64,000 bases of DNA from Xanthocytophaga agilis (lineage in GTDB: Bacteria > Bacteroidota > Bacteroidia > Cytophagales > 172606-1). A model generated the notes under the pieces. The model did not search any database. It saw nothing but the letters and a program-made list of their open reading frames with translations, and had not been told where the DNA came from. Within the stretch, counting starts at the first letter, position 1. Each line of letters opens with the position of its first letter. The stretch is from NCBI RefSeq assembly GCF_030068605.1, contig NZ_JASJOU010000002.1:744001-808000 (forward strand), read 5' to 3'. Positions 1 through 8,147 of the stretch are shown one piece after another. The position numbers and the translations under genes are program-made.

Positions 1-48
1 TGGTCATAAATTAGTGAGCTGCAAAAATAATAGGTTTTTAAAATAAAA

Positions 49-68
49 AACCCTCTAGGTAGAGGGTT
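49..68 (-). terminator. Intrinsic terminator of mgtE
   Basis: CCCTCT (51-56) pairs with AGAGGG (61-66) across a four-base loop, with flanking A/T pairs. On the minus strand the hairpin is followed by a T-rich tract (complement of 41-50). It lies about 35 bases past the mgtE stop. Confidence 0.8.
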
Positions 69-101
69 ATAAAGATTTCATCTCTTGTATTGAAATACTC
101 T

Positions 102-1460
102 CTACAAACTATATAACAACTTTGCAGTAAAGAAATATACAGTTAACCCCAGCAAGTCATTTGCTGTTGTAATAAAAGGCCCAGAAGCAACAGCAGGATT
201 CACACCAAATCTATCCAGTACCAACGGAGTTACTGTTCCCATAAATGAGGCCAGCAGTACAACCGCTAAAATAGAAATTGAAACTACAATAGATAATTTC
301 AGATCACGGGTAGCACCATAAATGACCAGAAATAAAACCATAGACAACAAAGCGCCATTCAGCATCCCAATACTAAACACCTTCAACAAACGTCGAATCA
401 CACTCTGCTCAACTACAGATGGACTTGCCAGACTTTGCAAAATGACAGAAGAAGACTGTACACCTACATTTCCACCTGTGCCTGCAATTAGTGTCATAAA
501 ATAAGCCAATGCCCCTACTGCCCCCAACACGGGTTTACCTATCATGTCTGTTAGCCAGGCGGCCAGCAATCCTCCTGCCATTCCTATAATCTGCCAGGGC
601 AAGCGAGCCTTTACAGAAGCCCATACTGTATCATCTTCCTCAATACCACCTGACAAACCCGTCATTGCCTGCCGATCCTGTTCTGCCTGTTCGGTAATTA
701 CGTCGACAATATCATCGATGGTAATCCGACCTAATAACCGACCATTCACATTCACTACCGGTACAGATTCCAGATCATAACGTTGCATAATATCAGCGAC
801 TTCTTCAGCAGATTGGTGAGAATCAACGGATACAACATCATCCTCATAGATATCTGCCACCTTTGTCGATACACGTGACAATACAATTTTTTTCAGTGAT
901 ACCCTTCCTCTTAATACATTGTTATCGTCTACTACATAAACAGAGTTCACTTTCTCTACTTTCTCTGCTTGCCTTCTGATTTCATCTACCGTCTGTGTTA
1001 CCGTCCATTTGATATTGGCCTTTACAAGCTCCTTTGCCATTAATCCACCAGCTGTGTCCTCCTCATAATGTAATAGGTCAATAATATATCTTGCTTTTTC
1101 CCGATCTTCCAGCAAAGCCAGTACCTCTTCTTTGGTACGGGTTGGCTGCTCATTCAGAATATCGGCTGCATCATCTGAATCCAGATAAGAGATGAACTGT
1201 GCAATGGTTTCTGTTGAAAACGCTTTAAGAAAATCTTCCCGCCAGTTTGGAGCCAGATTATTAATTACCTGAGCAGCGGTTTCTTCATCCAGAATGGCTA
1301 TGATATATTGTGCATATTCATCTGTAGGAAACTCATACAGAAGAGCTGCCATATCTGCCGGATATAACTCGTCCATTGCCTGACGCAAAAAATCATCATC
1401 ATGTGTTTCTATTGCATCTATCAATAGGTCCAGATAATCTTGCGTCAGTTCAAATGCCAT
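102..1460 (-). CDS. mgtE: Magnesium transporter MgtE
   Basis: This 452-residue protein has the full MgtE layout. An N-terminal helical superfamily domain (about 1-130) contains acidic repeats such as DSDDAADIL. A CBS-domain pair follows (about 135-255, with SVYVVDD and LESVPVVN). The last part (about 285-452) is a five-helix membrane domain with the conserved GTGGNVGVQ pore segment. MgtE is a homodimeric inner-membrane Mg2+ channel, and in the family the CBS and N domains gate it according to cytosolic Mg2+. The length is normal. It lies downstream of rsmA on the same strand, a frequent pairing in Bacteroidota, but the 267-base gap contains a promoter-like element, so it may also be transcribed alone. 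The start at 1460 is the ATG opening MAFELTQDY. Confidence 0.96.
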   Translation of the reverse strand: MAFELTQDYLDLLIDAIETHDDDFLRQAMDELYPADMAALLYEFPTDEYAQYIIAILDEETAAQVINNLAPNWREDFLKAFSTETIAQFISYLDSDDAADILNEQPTRTKEEVLALLEDREKARYIIDLLHYEEDTAGGLMAKELVKANIKWTVTQTVDEIRRQAEKVEKVNSVYVVDDNNVLRGRVSLKKIVLSRVSTKVADIYEDDVVSVDSHQSAEEVADIMQRYDLESVPVVNVNGRLLGRITIDDIVDVITEQAEQDRQAMTGLSGGIEEDDTVWASVKARLPWQIIGMAGGLLAAWLTDMIGKPVLGAVGALAYFMTLIAGTGGNVGVQSSSVILQSLASPSVVEQSVIRRLLKVFSIGMLNGALLSMVLFLVIYGATRDLKLSIVVSISILAVVLLASFMGTVTPLVLDRFGVNPAVASGPFITTANDLLGLTVYFFTAKLLYSL

Positions 1461-1583
1461 GCAAAGAGAAAGAGATAAGGGTGATAAATGAATAAACCAA
1501 CAGATTACCCAATGTATTCTGATTCTGTTTTACCATAGTGGTCCTCATGAATCATGCCACATTCAGCAACTATTTTTCGGCTG

Positions 1584-1591
1584 CAAAATTA
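1584..1591 (-). promoter_or_regulatory. Putative -7 element for mgtE
   Basis: On the minus strand the bases read TAATTTTG, matching the Bacteroidota sigma-A -7 consensus TAnnTTTG. The following GCAGCC context is common in this group. A TTG at 1606-1608 lies only 14 bases upstream, shorter than the usual 17-23, so the -33 element is uncertain. It lies 123 bases before the mgtE start, inside the 267-base rsmA-mgtE gap, in which nothing else was seen. Confidence 0.5.
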
Positions 1592-1727
1592 CAGGAAGAT
1601 CCATACAAATGATAGTAACACAGAATTTTTTCCAGGTAAAAAAACTATTTTTTGTCTAATTTTTAAGTCTATAAAATTAAGTTTGTGTTAAAAAAATGCA
1701 AATAACTCGTATTGATCTGAAGATGGT

Positions 1728-2504
1728 TTACTGCATAGCACTAAACTGCTGTGTCAGATAAACAAAATCTGCTACAGAAAGTTGTTCGGCACGTTTGTCT
1801 AATAAAGGATTTTCCAGTAATTCAGGTGATAGCCCCAGTGGTTTCAGCGAGTTTCGAAGTGTTTTGCGCCGATTATTAAAACCTTGTTTCACCACTTTAA
1901 AAAACAGTGCCTCATCGCATTCCAGAGCAGCTACTTCGTTTCGTCTGAGACGAATTACACCTGATTGTACTTTGGGTGGGGGATCAAATACATGAGGAGG
2001 AACGGTAAAGAGATACTCAATAGTATAATACGCCTGCAAAAACACACTAAGTATTCCATAATCCTTGTTTCCCGGAGGAGAAGCAATGCGTTGTGCTACC
2101 TCTTTTTGCAGCATACAGACTATTTCAGGTACAGAATCTTTGTATTCCAATACCTTAAAAAATATCTGTGAGGAGATATTATAGGGAAAGTTACCAATTA
2201 GGGCAAAAGGCTTATTAAAAAGGCTATCCAATCGAAGTTGCAAAAAATCGCCTTCAATAAGTTTTGAAGAAAGAGCAGGATACTTTTTACGCAAAAAAGT
2301 TGCTGATTCTCTATCAATCTCACAAAGGTGAAAATCAATGTCCTTCCTTTCTATCAGAAAATCAGTCAAGACGCCTGTTCCAGGTCCTAGCTCCAATACT
2401 ACCTCATAGTTTTTATGTCCGGTCAGGGCATCTACGATGTTTTTTGCAATGTTGGTATCCAGCAGAAAGTGCTGTCCAAGATGTTTTTTAGGTTTAACGT
2501 TCAA
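1728..2504 (-). CDS. rsmA: 16S rRNA (adenine-N6,N6)-dimethyltransferase RsmA (KsgA)
   Basis: This 258-residue protein dimethylates two adjacent adenines near the 3' end of 16S rRNA during 30S assembly, using S-adenosylmethionine. Signature motifs are visible: KPKKHLGQHFL at the N-terminus, the SAM-binding glycine loop LELGPGTGVL (about 38-47), the acidic residues of LCEIDRE, and the catalytic GNFPYNISS motif near residue 105. The C-terminal helical domain has PKVQSGVIRL and the family phrase QGFNNRRKTLRNSL. Length is typical. It is divergent from pdxA. In enterobacteria the two genes are co-transcribed, so the neighbourhood is kept but the orientation differs. Confidence 0.97.
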   Translation of the reverse strand: MNVKPKKHLGQHFLLDTNIAKNIVDALTGHKNYEVVLELGPGTGVLTDFLIERKDIDFHLCEIDRESATFLRKKYPALSSKLIEGDFLQLRLDSLFNKPFALIGNFPYNISSQIFFKVLEYKDSVPEIVCMLQKEVAQRIASPPGNKDYGILSVFLQAYYTIEYLFTVPPHVFDPPPKVQSGVIRLRRNEVAALECDEALFFKVVKQGFNNRRKTLRNSLKPLGLSPELLENPLLDKRAEQLSVADFVYLTQQFSAMQ

Positions 2505-2544
2505 AATACAATAGGGGATTTTGTTCTGTTCTATAAAATCATCC

Positions 2545-2552
2545 CAAAAATA
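2545..2552 (-). promoter_or_regulatory. Putative -7 element for rsmA
   Basis: The minus strand reads TATTTTTG, fitting TAnnTTTG, 40 bases before the rsmA start. No clear TTG was found at the expected -33 distance. Confidence 0.4.
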
Positions 2553-2617
2553 CTATACTTTTTTGTCAGAGAAACCTCCTTTCTATAAAATACGTTTCTA
2601 AAAACCAAAAAGGCACG

Positions 2618-2625
2618 TATTTTTG
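2618..2625 (+). promoter_or_regulatory. Putative -7 element for pdxA
   Basis: TATTTTTG fits TAnnTTTG. With initiation about five bases downstream, the leader before the chosen pdxA ATG at 2697 would be roughly 65 bases. No good TTG is visible at -33. Confidence 0.45.
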
Positions 2626-2696
2626 AGGTGTTAAGTTGTACGGTCAAACACGGGCGCTTAAAAGAGGTTATTATTTACACATTTCTTATTGTATTC

Positions 2697-3740
2697 ATGT
2701 CTGAACATAAACCTGTTATTGGAATCACACTGGGCGATTTTAATGGAGTTGGACCCGAAGTTACATTAAAGGCACTGGCAGGAGGGCAAATCAGCCGTGT
2801 ATGTACTCCCGTATTGTATGGGTCTGTCAAAGTTTTGTCACGCTACCGGAAATTACTTAATCTGGAAGAAATTCAGCTTCACTCCATTCGCACTATGGAT
2901 CAGTTGATTCACAAGCGGGTTAATGTATTCAACTGTTGGGAAGAACATTTGGAAATTGAGCCAGGCAAGGCTACTCCTGAAGCAGGTAACGCGGCTTATC
3001 TGGCATTGAAAACAGCAGTTGCAGATTTAAAGAACAATATGCTGGATGCCATTGTAACAGCACCTATTAATAAGCATACGATTCAAAATGATGCTTTTAA
3101 ATTTCCTGGACACACAGAATATTTTGCTCATGAATTTGGAAGTACAGATAGCCTGATGTTTCTGGTTAGCCCGGAACTGCGTGTAGCTGTAGCAACAGGA
3201 CACATACCTCTGGAAAAAGTAAAACCTGCTATTACCAAAGATCTTATTACAAAAAAAATAAAATTACTTGAACATTCCCTACGCCAGGATTTTGGTATTG
3301 CCAAGCCTAAAATTGCAGTATTGGGTTTGAACCCGCATGCAGGAGAAGATGGCTTACTGGGAATGGAAGAAAAGGAAATCATTGCACCTGTGATTAGTGA
3401 ATTAAAACACAAAGGAACTTTGGTCTATGGTCCTCTGCCTGCTGATGGATTTTTTGGTACAGGCAATTACCGCAAGTATGATGGCATTTTAGCCATGTAT
3501 CATGATCAGGGTCTGATTCCATTTAAAACAATTGCATTTGAAAATGGAGTAAACTTCACGGCCGGGCTCTCTATGGTACGCACATCTCCGGATCATGGGA
3601 CAGCTTATAATATTGCGGGAAAGAATATAGCAGACGAAACGTCTATGCGCGAAGCTATTTATTTAGCATGTGACATAGTAAAAAACCGTAGAGAACATAC
3701 CCTAACACCCATACAACCTGCACCGCAAAGTCAGCCATAA
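2697..3740 (+). CDS. pdxA: 4-hydroxythreonine-4-phosphate dehydrogenase PdxA
   Basis: This 347-residue enzyme of the DXP-dependent pyridoxal phosphate pathway oxidises 4-phosphohydroxy-L-threonine with NAD. The N-terminus KPVIGITLGDFNGVGPEV is the PdxA opening. The three metal-binding histidines fall in PGHTEYF, ATGHIPLEK and MYHDQGLIP, and the C-terminal TSPDHGTAYNIAG is conserved. The reading frame is open back to a GTG at 2628, but those 23 extra residues do not resemble the family and start at the promoter element. The ATG at 2697 directly before SEHKPVIG is therefore preferred. A strong terminator follows, so it looks monocistronic. Confidence 0.95.
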   Translation: MSEHKPVIGITLGDFNGVGPEVTLKALAGGQISRVCTPVLYGSVKVLSRYRKLLNLEEIQLHSIRTMDQLIHKRVNVFNCWEEHLEIEPGKATPEAGNAAYLALKTAVADLKNNMLDAIVTAPINKHTIQNDAFKFPGHTEYFAHEFGSTDSLMFLVSPELRVAVATGHIPLEKVKPAITKDLITKKIKLLEHSLRQDFGIAKPKIAVLGLNPHAGEDGLLGMEEKEIIAPVISELKHKGTLVYGPLPADGFFGTGNYRKYDGILAMYHDQGLIPFKTIAFENGVNFTAGLSMVRTSPDHGTAYNIAGKNIADETSMREAIYLACDIVKNRREHTLTPIQPAPQSQP

Positions 3741-3744
3741 TTGT

Positions 3745-3778
3745 AACAGGGATCTTTTTCTAAAGATCCCTGTTTTTT
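3745..3778 (+). terminator. Intrinsic terminator of pdxA
   Basis: A 13-base perfect stem (3745-3757 with 3762-3774) has a four-base loop and runs into a T tract (to 3778). It lies immediately after the pdxA stop. Confidence 0.92.
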
Positions 3779-3840
3779 AGTATCTGGCTAAAACCGAAAT
3801 GGCTAGCTCACCTATCCTCTAACATTTTTTTCCTTATACC

Positions 3841-4737
3841 ATGCATTATCAACAGCTTGGAAAATCGGATCTTCGAGTAAGCACACTTAGCTTTGGCTGT
3901 ATGTCACTCAGTCCTGGTCAATCGGATGCAGATCAGATTCTGCATTATGCTCATGAACAAGGGATCAACTTCTTTGATACTGCGGATTTGTATGATAAGG
4001 GAGAAAATGAACGCCTGGTTGGTAAATCGTTAAAAGATAGAAGATCACAGGTATACATTGCAACAAAGGTAGGCAATCAATGGAGACCTGATGGCAGTAC
4101 CTGGGACTGGAATCCAAGTAAAAACTATATTCTGGAAGCAGTAGAAGAAAGTTTAAAACGTCTGCAAACAGACTATATAGATCTGTATCAGTTGCATGGT
4201 GGTATGATAGAAGATCCAATTGATGATACTATTGAAGCATTCGAACAACTGAAACAACAAGGCAAAATACGCCACTACGGCATCTCTTCTATACGTCCCA
4301 ATGTAATTCGGGAATATGTAAAGCGGTCTTCTATCACTAGTGTCATGATGCAGTATAGTCTTCTTGACCGACGACCAGAAGAGGCCTGCCTGGATTTACT
4401 GCACCAACATTCAATTGGTGTATTGGTCAGAGGTAGCCTGGCTAAAGGGTTACTAATTAACAAACCTGCTACTTCTTATTTAAGTTATCAGGCAGATGAA
4501 GTAAAAAAAGCAGCGGAAGCAATTCATTCACTAAGTCAGAACAACCGAACAGCCACAGCAGTAGCCTTCCAATTTGCGAAACATCATCCGGCTGTTACTA
4601 CCGCCGTAACAGGAATTCGGACGATGGACCAGTTAAAAGCCTGTTTACAAGCTCAGAGTGGAGCAAGTCTGACAGAGTCAGAATATAACCAGCTAGCACA
4701 ATCAGTCAGACCGATTTTTTATGAAGAACATCGCTAA
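3841..4737 (+). CDS. Aldo/keto reductase
   Basis: This 298-residue protein is a TIM-barrel NADPH-dependent oxidoreductase of the aldo/keto reductase superfamily. The catalytic tetrad is visible: Asp in FFDTADLYD, the following Tyr, Lys in YIATKVG, and His in LYQLHGG. The C-terminal cofactor-binding part contains TAVTGIRTMDQL. The N-terminus LGKSDLRVSTLSFGCMSL is typical of the group that includes YajO/YhdN-type enzymes. The physiological substrate cannot be told from sequence. The gene stands alone after the pdxA terminator and converges on the DUF2452 gene with a 10-base gap and no visible terminator between. Confidence 0.93.
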   Translation: MHYQQLGKSDLRVSTLSFGCMSLSPGQSDADQILHYAHEQGINFFDTADLYDKGENERLVGKSLKDRRSQVYIATKVGNQWRPDGSTWDWNPSKNYILEAVEESLKRLQTDYIDLYQLHGGMIEDPIDDTIEAFEQLKQQGKIRHYGISSIRPNVIREYVKRSSITSVMMQYSLLDRRPEEACLDLLHQHSIGVLVRGSLAKGLLINKPATSYLSYQADEVKKAAEAIHSLSQNNRTATAVAFQFAKHHPAVTTAVTGIRTMDQLKACLQAQSGASLTESEYNQLAQSVRPIFYEEHR

Positions 4738-4747
4738 TTAAATTAAA

Positions 4748-5215
4748 TCAGCTTGCTTCTTCCGGATTATACTCTACATCCCATGTATGATCAGCCAGCA
4801 TAGTCACTCTAGCAATATATTTCTGAAAAGGCTTGCTTCTTCCCCACTCTCCAGGTGCTATTAAAGATAGTACATCTGTGTTATCTTTTCGCTGATAGAG
4901 ATAATATGTTTGTCCTATCAGAGGCTCAAATCCTACAGCTGCTGTATAAATTCGTTCGGATATATCTACTCGCTGTTTGATACGGTTTGCCTGTTCTGCC
5001 AACAGCTGCATCTGCTGATAAATTTGTGCCAACTGCAACTCAGTCTGTTGACGCATAGCAGTCACTGCACGACCTTTGATTTTACCTGTATCTTCAGGTT
5101 TTATTACTGCACTACCTACTGTATGTGCGAATGGCAGCAAACCAGGGTTTTCAGCCATTTTATCTTTATCAATGTGAATAGAATTTATATCGACAGGTTT
5201 TTCTGATGATTCCAT
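4748..5215 (-). CDS. DUF2452-type conserved hypothetical protein
   Basis: This is a 155-residue soluble protein with no signal peptide or membrane segment. NPGLLPFAHTVGSAVIKPED and GKIKGRAVTAM followed by a Gln-rich coiled helix match the DUF2452 family as I remember it, known from Bacteroidota and some eukaryotes. Function is unknown. The C-terminal half has a compact beta-rich look (IGQTYYLYQR, VTMLADHTWDVEYN). It is convergent with the aldo/keto reductase gene. Assignment to the family is from recall, not a search. Confidence 0.75.
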   Translation of the reverse strand: MESSEKPVDINSIHIDKDKMAENPGLLPFAHTVGSAVIKPEDTGKIKGRAVTAMRQQTELQLAQIYQQMQLLAEQANRIKQRVDISERIYTAAVGFEPLIGQTYYLYQRKDNTDVLSLIAPGEWGRSKPFQKYIARVTMLADHTWDVEYNPEEAS

Positions 5216-5312
5216 AAGTAAGCTAATATCTACGCTGCAAATTTGATATTTTTTGAGATCTCTTTATCCATCCAAAACAGAAATAGTTATGCCTATGACA
5301 TTATTTTCTCAT

Positions 5313-6635
5313 TCAGGTATGTATCAACACGATAATTAAATCCATTACATTGGTCTGGGTAGGTCCTGTAATGAGATGCCCTCCAACCTGTCGAAAGAAA
5401 TGATATGAATTATTATTCTTTAGATAAACATTTCCATCAATTCCCAATTCGATGGCCTGAAATAAAGTAGTTGAATCCACTACTGCTCCTGTTGCATCTG
5501 TGGGTCCATCTGTCCCATCTGTCCCTGCCGATAACAATGTAATTCCAGCCTGATGCTCTAGTTCAATTGCAGCAGCTAGTGCCAGTTCCTGATTACGGCC
5601 ACCTAAACCATTGCCAAGAATAGTCACTGTTGTTTCACCTCCCGCTAGTATACAATAGGGTTTGGGTTTACTCTTATCTTTATAAGCTTCTTTCGCATAA
5701 CTAACTATTGTCTTTGCAACCTCTTTAGCCTCTCCTTTCAACTGCTCTGAATAGATTTCAACAGTATAACCCAACTCTTCTGCTTTCTCTCTGGCAAAAG
5801 CAAGAGCCAGATGATTACTACCAATAATATAGTTTGAAACCCTTTCAAAAATCCTGTCGCCAGCTTTGGGAGTTTCCTGATATGTTCCAGCCTTCCCTTC
5901 TGTCAGATATATTAACACAGAATCCGGAACTTTGTTTAGCAGCTTGTATTTTTCCAATACTTCCCAGGCATCGGCAAATGTTGTCGGATCAGGAACAGTG
6001 GGGCCGGAAGCAATGGTATCCAGCGGATCACCCAGTACATCTGAAAGAATCAGTGTAATCATCTTTGCAGGATAGGCTATTCGGGTTAACTGCCCGCCTT
6101 TCACAGTAGATAAGTGCTTTCGCACAGTGTTAATCTCTACAATATCTGCTCCAGACTGCAGTAATAGTTCATTGCATTGCTGTATGTCTGATAATGTACA
6201 ACCCAAAGGAATATCAGCGAGCAAAGCAGACCCACCGCCTGACAACAATATGATAACCAAATCATTTTCTGTTGCACTTTCTAGAATGGATTTTATGGTT
6301 TCAGTTCCTTTCAAACCATTTGCATCTGGAACCGGATGCCCGGCTTCAGTTGTAACTATATATTGTAAGGGAGTAGCATGTCCATATTTAGTAGTTATGG
6401 CCCCTCTGGAGATTTTTGCAGCTATTATTTCTTCCATAGCAGCAGCCATTGGAGCACTTGCCTTTCCTGCTCCTATTACATATATATTGTTGAAATCCTG
6501 TAGTTCAACAATATCATCTAAGCAATGTAATCTATGTCTATCAATCCTGATAGCTCTCTTTATTAATTGAGCAGGTTCAACAGCCTTTAATGCATACTTA
6601 AAAATTGTCTCGGCAACTTGTCTCTGATCTTGCAT
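5313..6635 (-). CDS. Glycerate 2-kinase (GckA/TtuD family, DUF4147-MOFRL)
   Basis: The 440-residue protein belongs to the glycerate 2-kinase family, often mislabelled hydroxypyruvate reductase. It phosphorylates D-glycerate with ATP to 2-phosphoglycerate. The N-terminal DUF4147 domain shows VIGAGKASAPMAAAME and the ATP-binding LLSGGGSALL. The C-terminal MOFRL domain shows ILAGGETTV, GGRNQELALA and SAGTDGTDGPTDATGA. The frame extends two codons upstream to a TTG at 6641, but the ATG at 6635 (MQDQRQVAE) is the likely start. A -7 element ends only three bases before that ATG, suggesting a nearly leaderless mRNA. The upstream lipoprotein gene ends in its own terminator. Confidence 0.92.
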   Translation of the reverse strand: MQDQRQVAETIFKYALKAVEPAQLIKRAIRIDRHRLHCLDDIVELQDFNNIYVIGAGKASAPMAAAMEEIIAAKISRGAITTKYGHATPLQYIVTTEAGHPVPDANGLKGTETIKSILESATENDLVIILLSGGGSALLADIPLGCTLSDIQQCNELLLQSGADIVEINTVRKHLSTVKGGQLTRIAYPAKMITLILSDVLGDPLDTIASGPTVPDPTTFADAWEVLEKYKLLNKVPDSVLIYLTEGKAGTYQETPKAGDRIFERVSNYIIGSNHLALAFAREKAEELGYTVEIYSEQLKGEAKEVAKTIVSYAKEAYKDKSKPKPYCILAGGETTVTILGNGLGGRNQELALAAAIELEHQAGITLLSAGTDGTDGPTDATGAVVDSTTLFQAIELGIDGNVYLKNNNSYHFFRQVGGHLITGPTQTNVMDLIIVLIHT

Positions 6636-6638
6636 AGG

Positions 6639-6646
6639 CAAAAATA
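6639..6646 (-). promoter_or_regulatory. Putative -7 element abutting the glycerate kinase start
   Basis: The minus strand reads TATTTTTG, three bases before the ATG at 6635. It overlaps the T-run of the preceding terminator (6641-6650), so the match could be incidental. No TTG lies at the right -33 distance. Confidence 0.35.
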
Positions 6647-6672
6647 AAAAGCCGGATCATTTTATATCCGGC
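6641..6672 (-). terminator. Terminator of the lipoprotein gene
   Basis: ATCCGGC (6666-6672) pairs with GCCGGAT (6651-6657). On the minus strand the stem is followed by a T-rich run (complement of 6641-6650). It lies 25 bases past the stop of the gene at 6698. Confidence 0.85.
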
Positions 6673-6697
6673 TCAAAAAATTTCTTAAATAACAGAG

Positions 6698-7294
6698 TTA
6701 GATTACTTCCGCCAGGATTAATACAACCCAAACGATAGCACCTACTAATGCAATTGCGCCTAATGTATATATAGCAGGTGCGATGGCAAGTGCACCTATT
6801 ATTATTAGTCCCAATCCCACAGCACCTATAATAAAAGGAAGCTTATACTCTTCCGGTACACCACCCATCTTCTTACCTTTTAGCTGTTTTTCAGGCGATT
6901 TGGCTTGCATCTTTTCAACTTTTTTCAAGACAGCCTTCACCATTGCTTTTTTAGCAAAGCCCATTTTCTGATGCTTTAGCTGTTCACGCAAACTCTGTAC
7001 ATCTACTGGCTTAGTTGCAATTGATACATCAGCTAATAGTTCTTCCTGCTTTTCAGTCTTTGATTGTGCAGCCTTCGTATATATTTCAGAAGCACTAAAA
7101 GTTGTTTCTTCCTGTGAAGTTTGAGCACCTGCAACAACTATCTGCTCAGATCCCATTACCTGAGGTTCTTGTTTGATGATAGTAGTTGGATTAGCAGAGG
7201 TTTTCTGACTGATGTGGGAACTGGTGCAAGCGGTTGTAGCCAATACTAAAGCAATTACAGCTGGAACTACATGTAAAGAAAAAGATTGCTTCAT
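6698..7294 (-). CDS. Putative lipoprotein with C-terminal double membrane helix
   Basis: I do not recognise this 198-residue protein. It starts with a lipoprotein signal (about 1-23) ending in LATTAC, with the lipidated Cys near residue 23. A Ser/Thr/Gln-rich linker follows (about 25-75), then a Lys-rich amphipathic stretch (about 85-145, with repeated KK and KKVEKMQ). The C-terminus has two hydrophobic helices (about 153-198). That combination suggests a protein lipid-anchored at one end with a hairpin inserted in a membrane at the other. It carries its own terminator. The next gene upstream (7453-8019) also encodes an envelope protein but is separated by a terminator. Confidence 0.75.
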   Translation of the reverse strand: MKQSFSLHVVPAVIALVLATTACTSSHISQKTSANPTTIIKQEPQVMGSEQIVVAGAQTSQEETTFSASEIYTKAAQSKTEKQEELLADVSIATKPVDVQSLREQLKHQKMGFAKKAMVKAVLKKVEKMQAKSPEKQLKGKKMGGVPEEYKLPFIIGAVGLGLIIIGALAIAPAIYTLGAIALVGAIVWVVLILAEVI

Positions 7295-7406
7295 GGTTTG
7301 TTTGAAAATTAGGATGTAGATAATCTAAAGCAAAGTAGCAAAGATTGAACAAATAGATCAACGATCATTTCCTAAAAATCAATACAGAGGAGGCTATAAA
7401 AAAATA

Positions 7407-7430
7407 AAAGCCGGAAAATTTCCGGCTTTT
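7407..7430. terminator. Symmetric terminator after the beta-barrel gene
   Basis: A 12-base stem (7407-7418 with 7419-7430) built around GCCGGAAA / TTTCCGGC, with A and T tracts at both ends, could work in either direction. It lies just past the stop of the minus-strand gene at 7453. Confidence 0.85.
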
Positions 7431-7452
7431 CACTATCAATAAAACAAAATAA

Positions 7453-8019
7453 TTACAATTTAAATGATACCCCTAGTGTAAGAGCACCAAATGCACCTCT
7501 ACCAACTTCTCCAAATACACCAATTGCAGGATTGAACATATACCGACAACCTAGAATACCACCCAAAACTACCTGACCACTTGAATATCCTGAGTAATAA
7601 GCAGAGTTATCACCACTCCAGGAGTACGTTTCATAGCCTAAAGACAGTCCACCATAAATATCCAGTTTTTCGGAATTCATACTTCCATTAAAAGCATCAT
7701 TTAATACTTCTGTAGCATGGAATACACCTCTACCTCCAAAACCAAAACTTGACCAACGATATTTATAACCAGTATAGTTATAAGAGCGGGAAACAAATCC
7801 TAGATAGCCACCCACCGCTATATTATCAGTAACGTTATATTCAATATTTGCAGAAAGTCCCGGAATACCAGTATAAGTACCCGCATACCCGGAATAATAA
7901 CCTCCAAAAGAGATGCCTGGATTAATTAACAAATCACCTTTTGCGTATTGTGCCTGAGCGGAAAAACTACAAATCAACACCACCAAAAAGGTAGACAAAT
8001 AAACAAATGTTTTTTTCAT
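7453..8019 (-). CDS. Small outer-membrane beta-barrel protein
   Basis: This is a 188-residue protein with a signal peptide (about 1-23, ending FSAQAQ). The rest alternates hydrophobic and polar residues rich in Gly, Tyr and Ser, as in an eight-stranded barrel: NIAVGGYLGFVS, LDIYGGLSLGYET, GQVVLGGILGCRY. It ends in aromatic/hydrophobic LTLGVSFKL, a typical final barrel strand. It resembles the generic outer-membrane barrel family of Bacteroidota. No enzymatic function is implied. It is divergent from the methyltransferase gene and followed by its own terminator. Confidence 0.82.
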   Translation of the reverse strand: MKKTFVYLSTFLVVLICSFSAQAQYAKGDLLINPGISFGGYYSGYAGTYTGIPGLSANIEYNVTDNIAVGGYLGFVSRSYNYTGYKYRWSSFGFGGRGVFHATEVLNDAFNGSMNSEKLDIYGGLSLGYETYSWSGDNSAYYSGYSSGQVVLGGILGCRYMFNPAIGVFGEVGRGAFGALTLGVSFKL

Positions 8020-8101
8020 AAGTTTGAGTAAATGGGATAATTAAACATGTTCCACTAAATTAGTCGGAACCTTCACAAAAGGTAAACATCTGAAAAAATA
8101 C

Positions 8102-8109
8102 TATCTTTG
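8102..8109 (+). promoter_or_regulatory. Putative -7 element for the methyltransferase gene
   Basis: TATCTTTG matches TAnnTTTG, 38 bases before the GTG start at 8148. No clear TTG is seen at -33. Confidence 0.5.
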
Positions 8110-8147
8110 CCAAATAGTTTTATTTCGTTCCGCAAAAAAGCACTTCA

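Noticed and set aside
1965-2171. Plus-strand ORF opposite rsmA, and similar ORFs opposite guaA and acs
   Set aside because: Shadows of highly conserved housekeeping genes.
2628-2696. Upstream GTG start extending PdxA by 23 residues
   Set aside because: The extension is not PdxA-like and begins two bases after the -7 element; the ATG at 2697 begins the family-typical N-terminus.
4910-5206. 98-residue plus-strand ORF opposite the DUF2452 gene
   Set aside because: Cys/Phe/Tyr-rich antisense shadow of a recognisable family gene.
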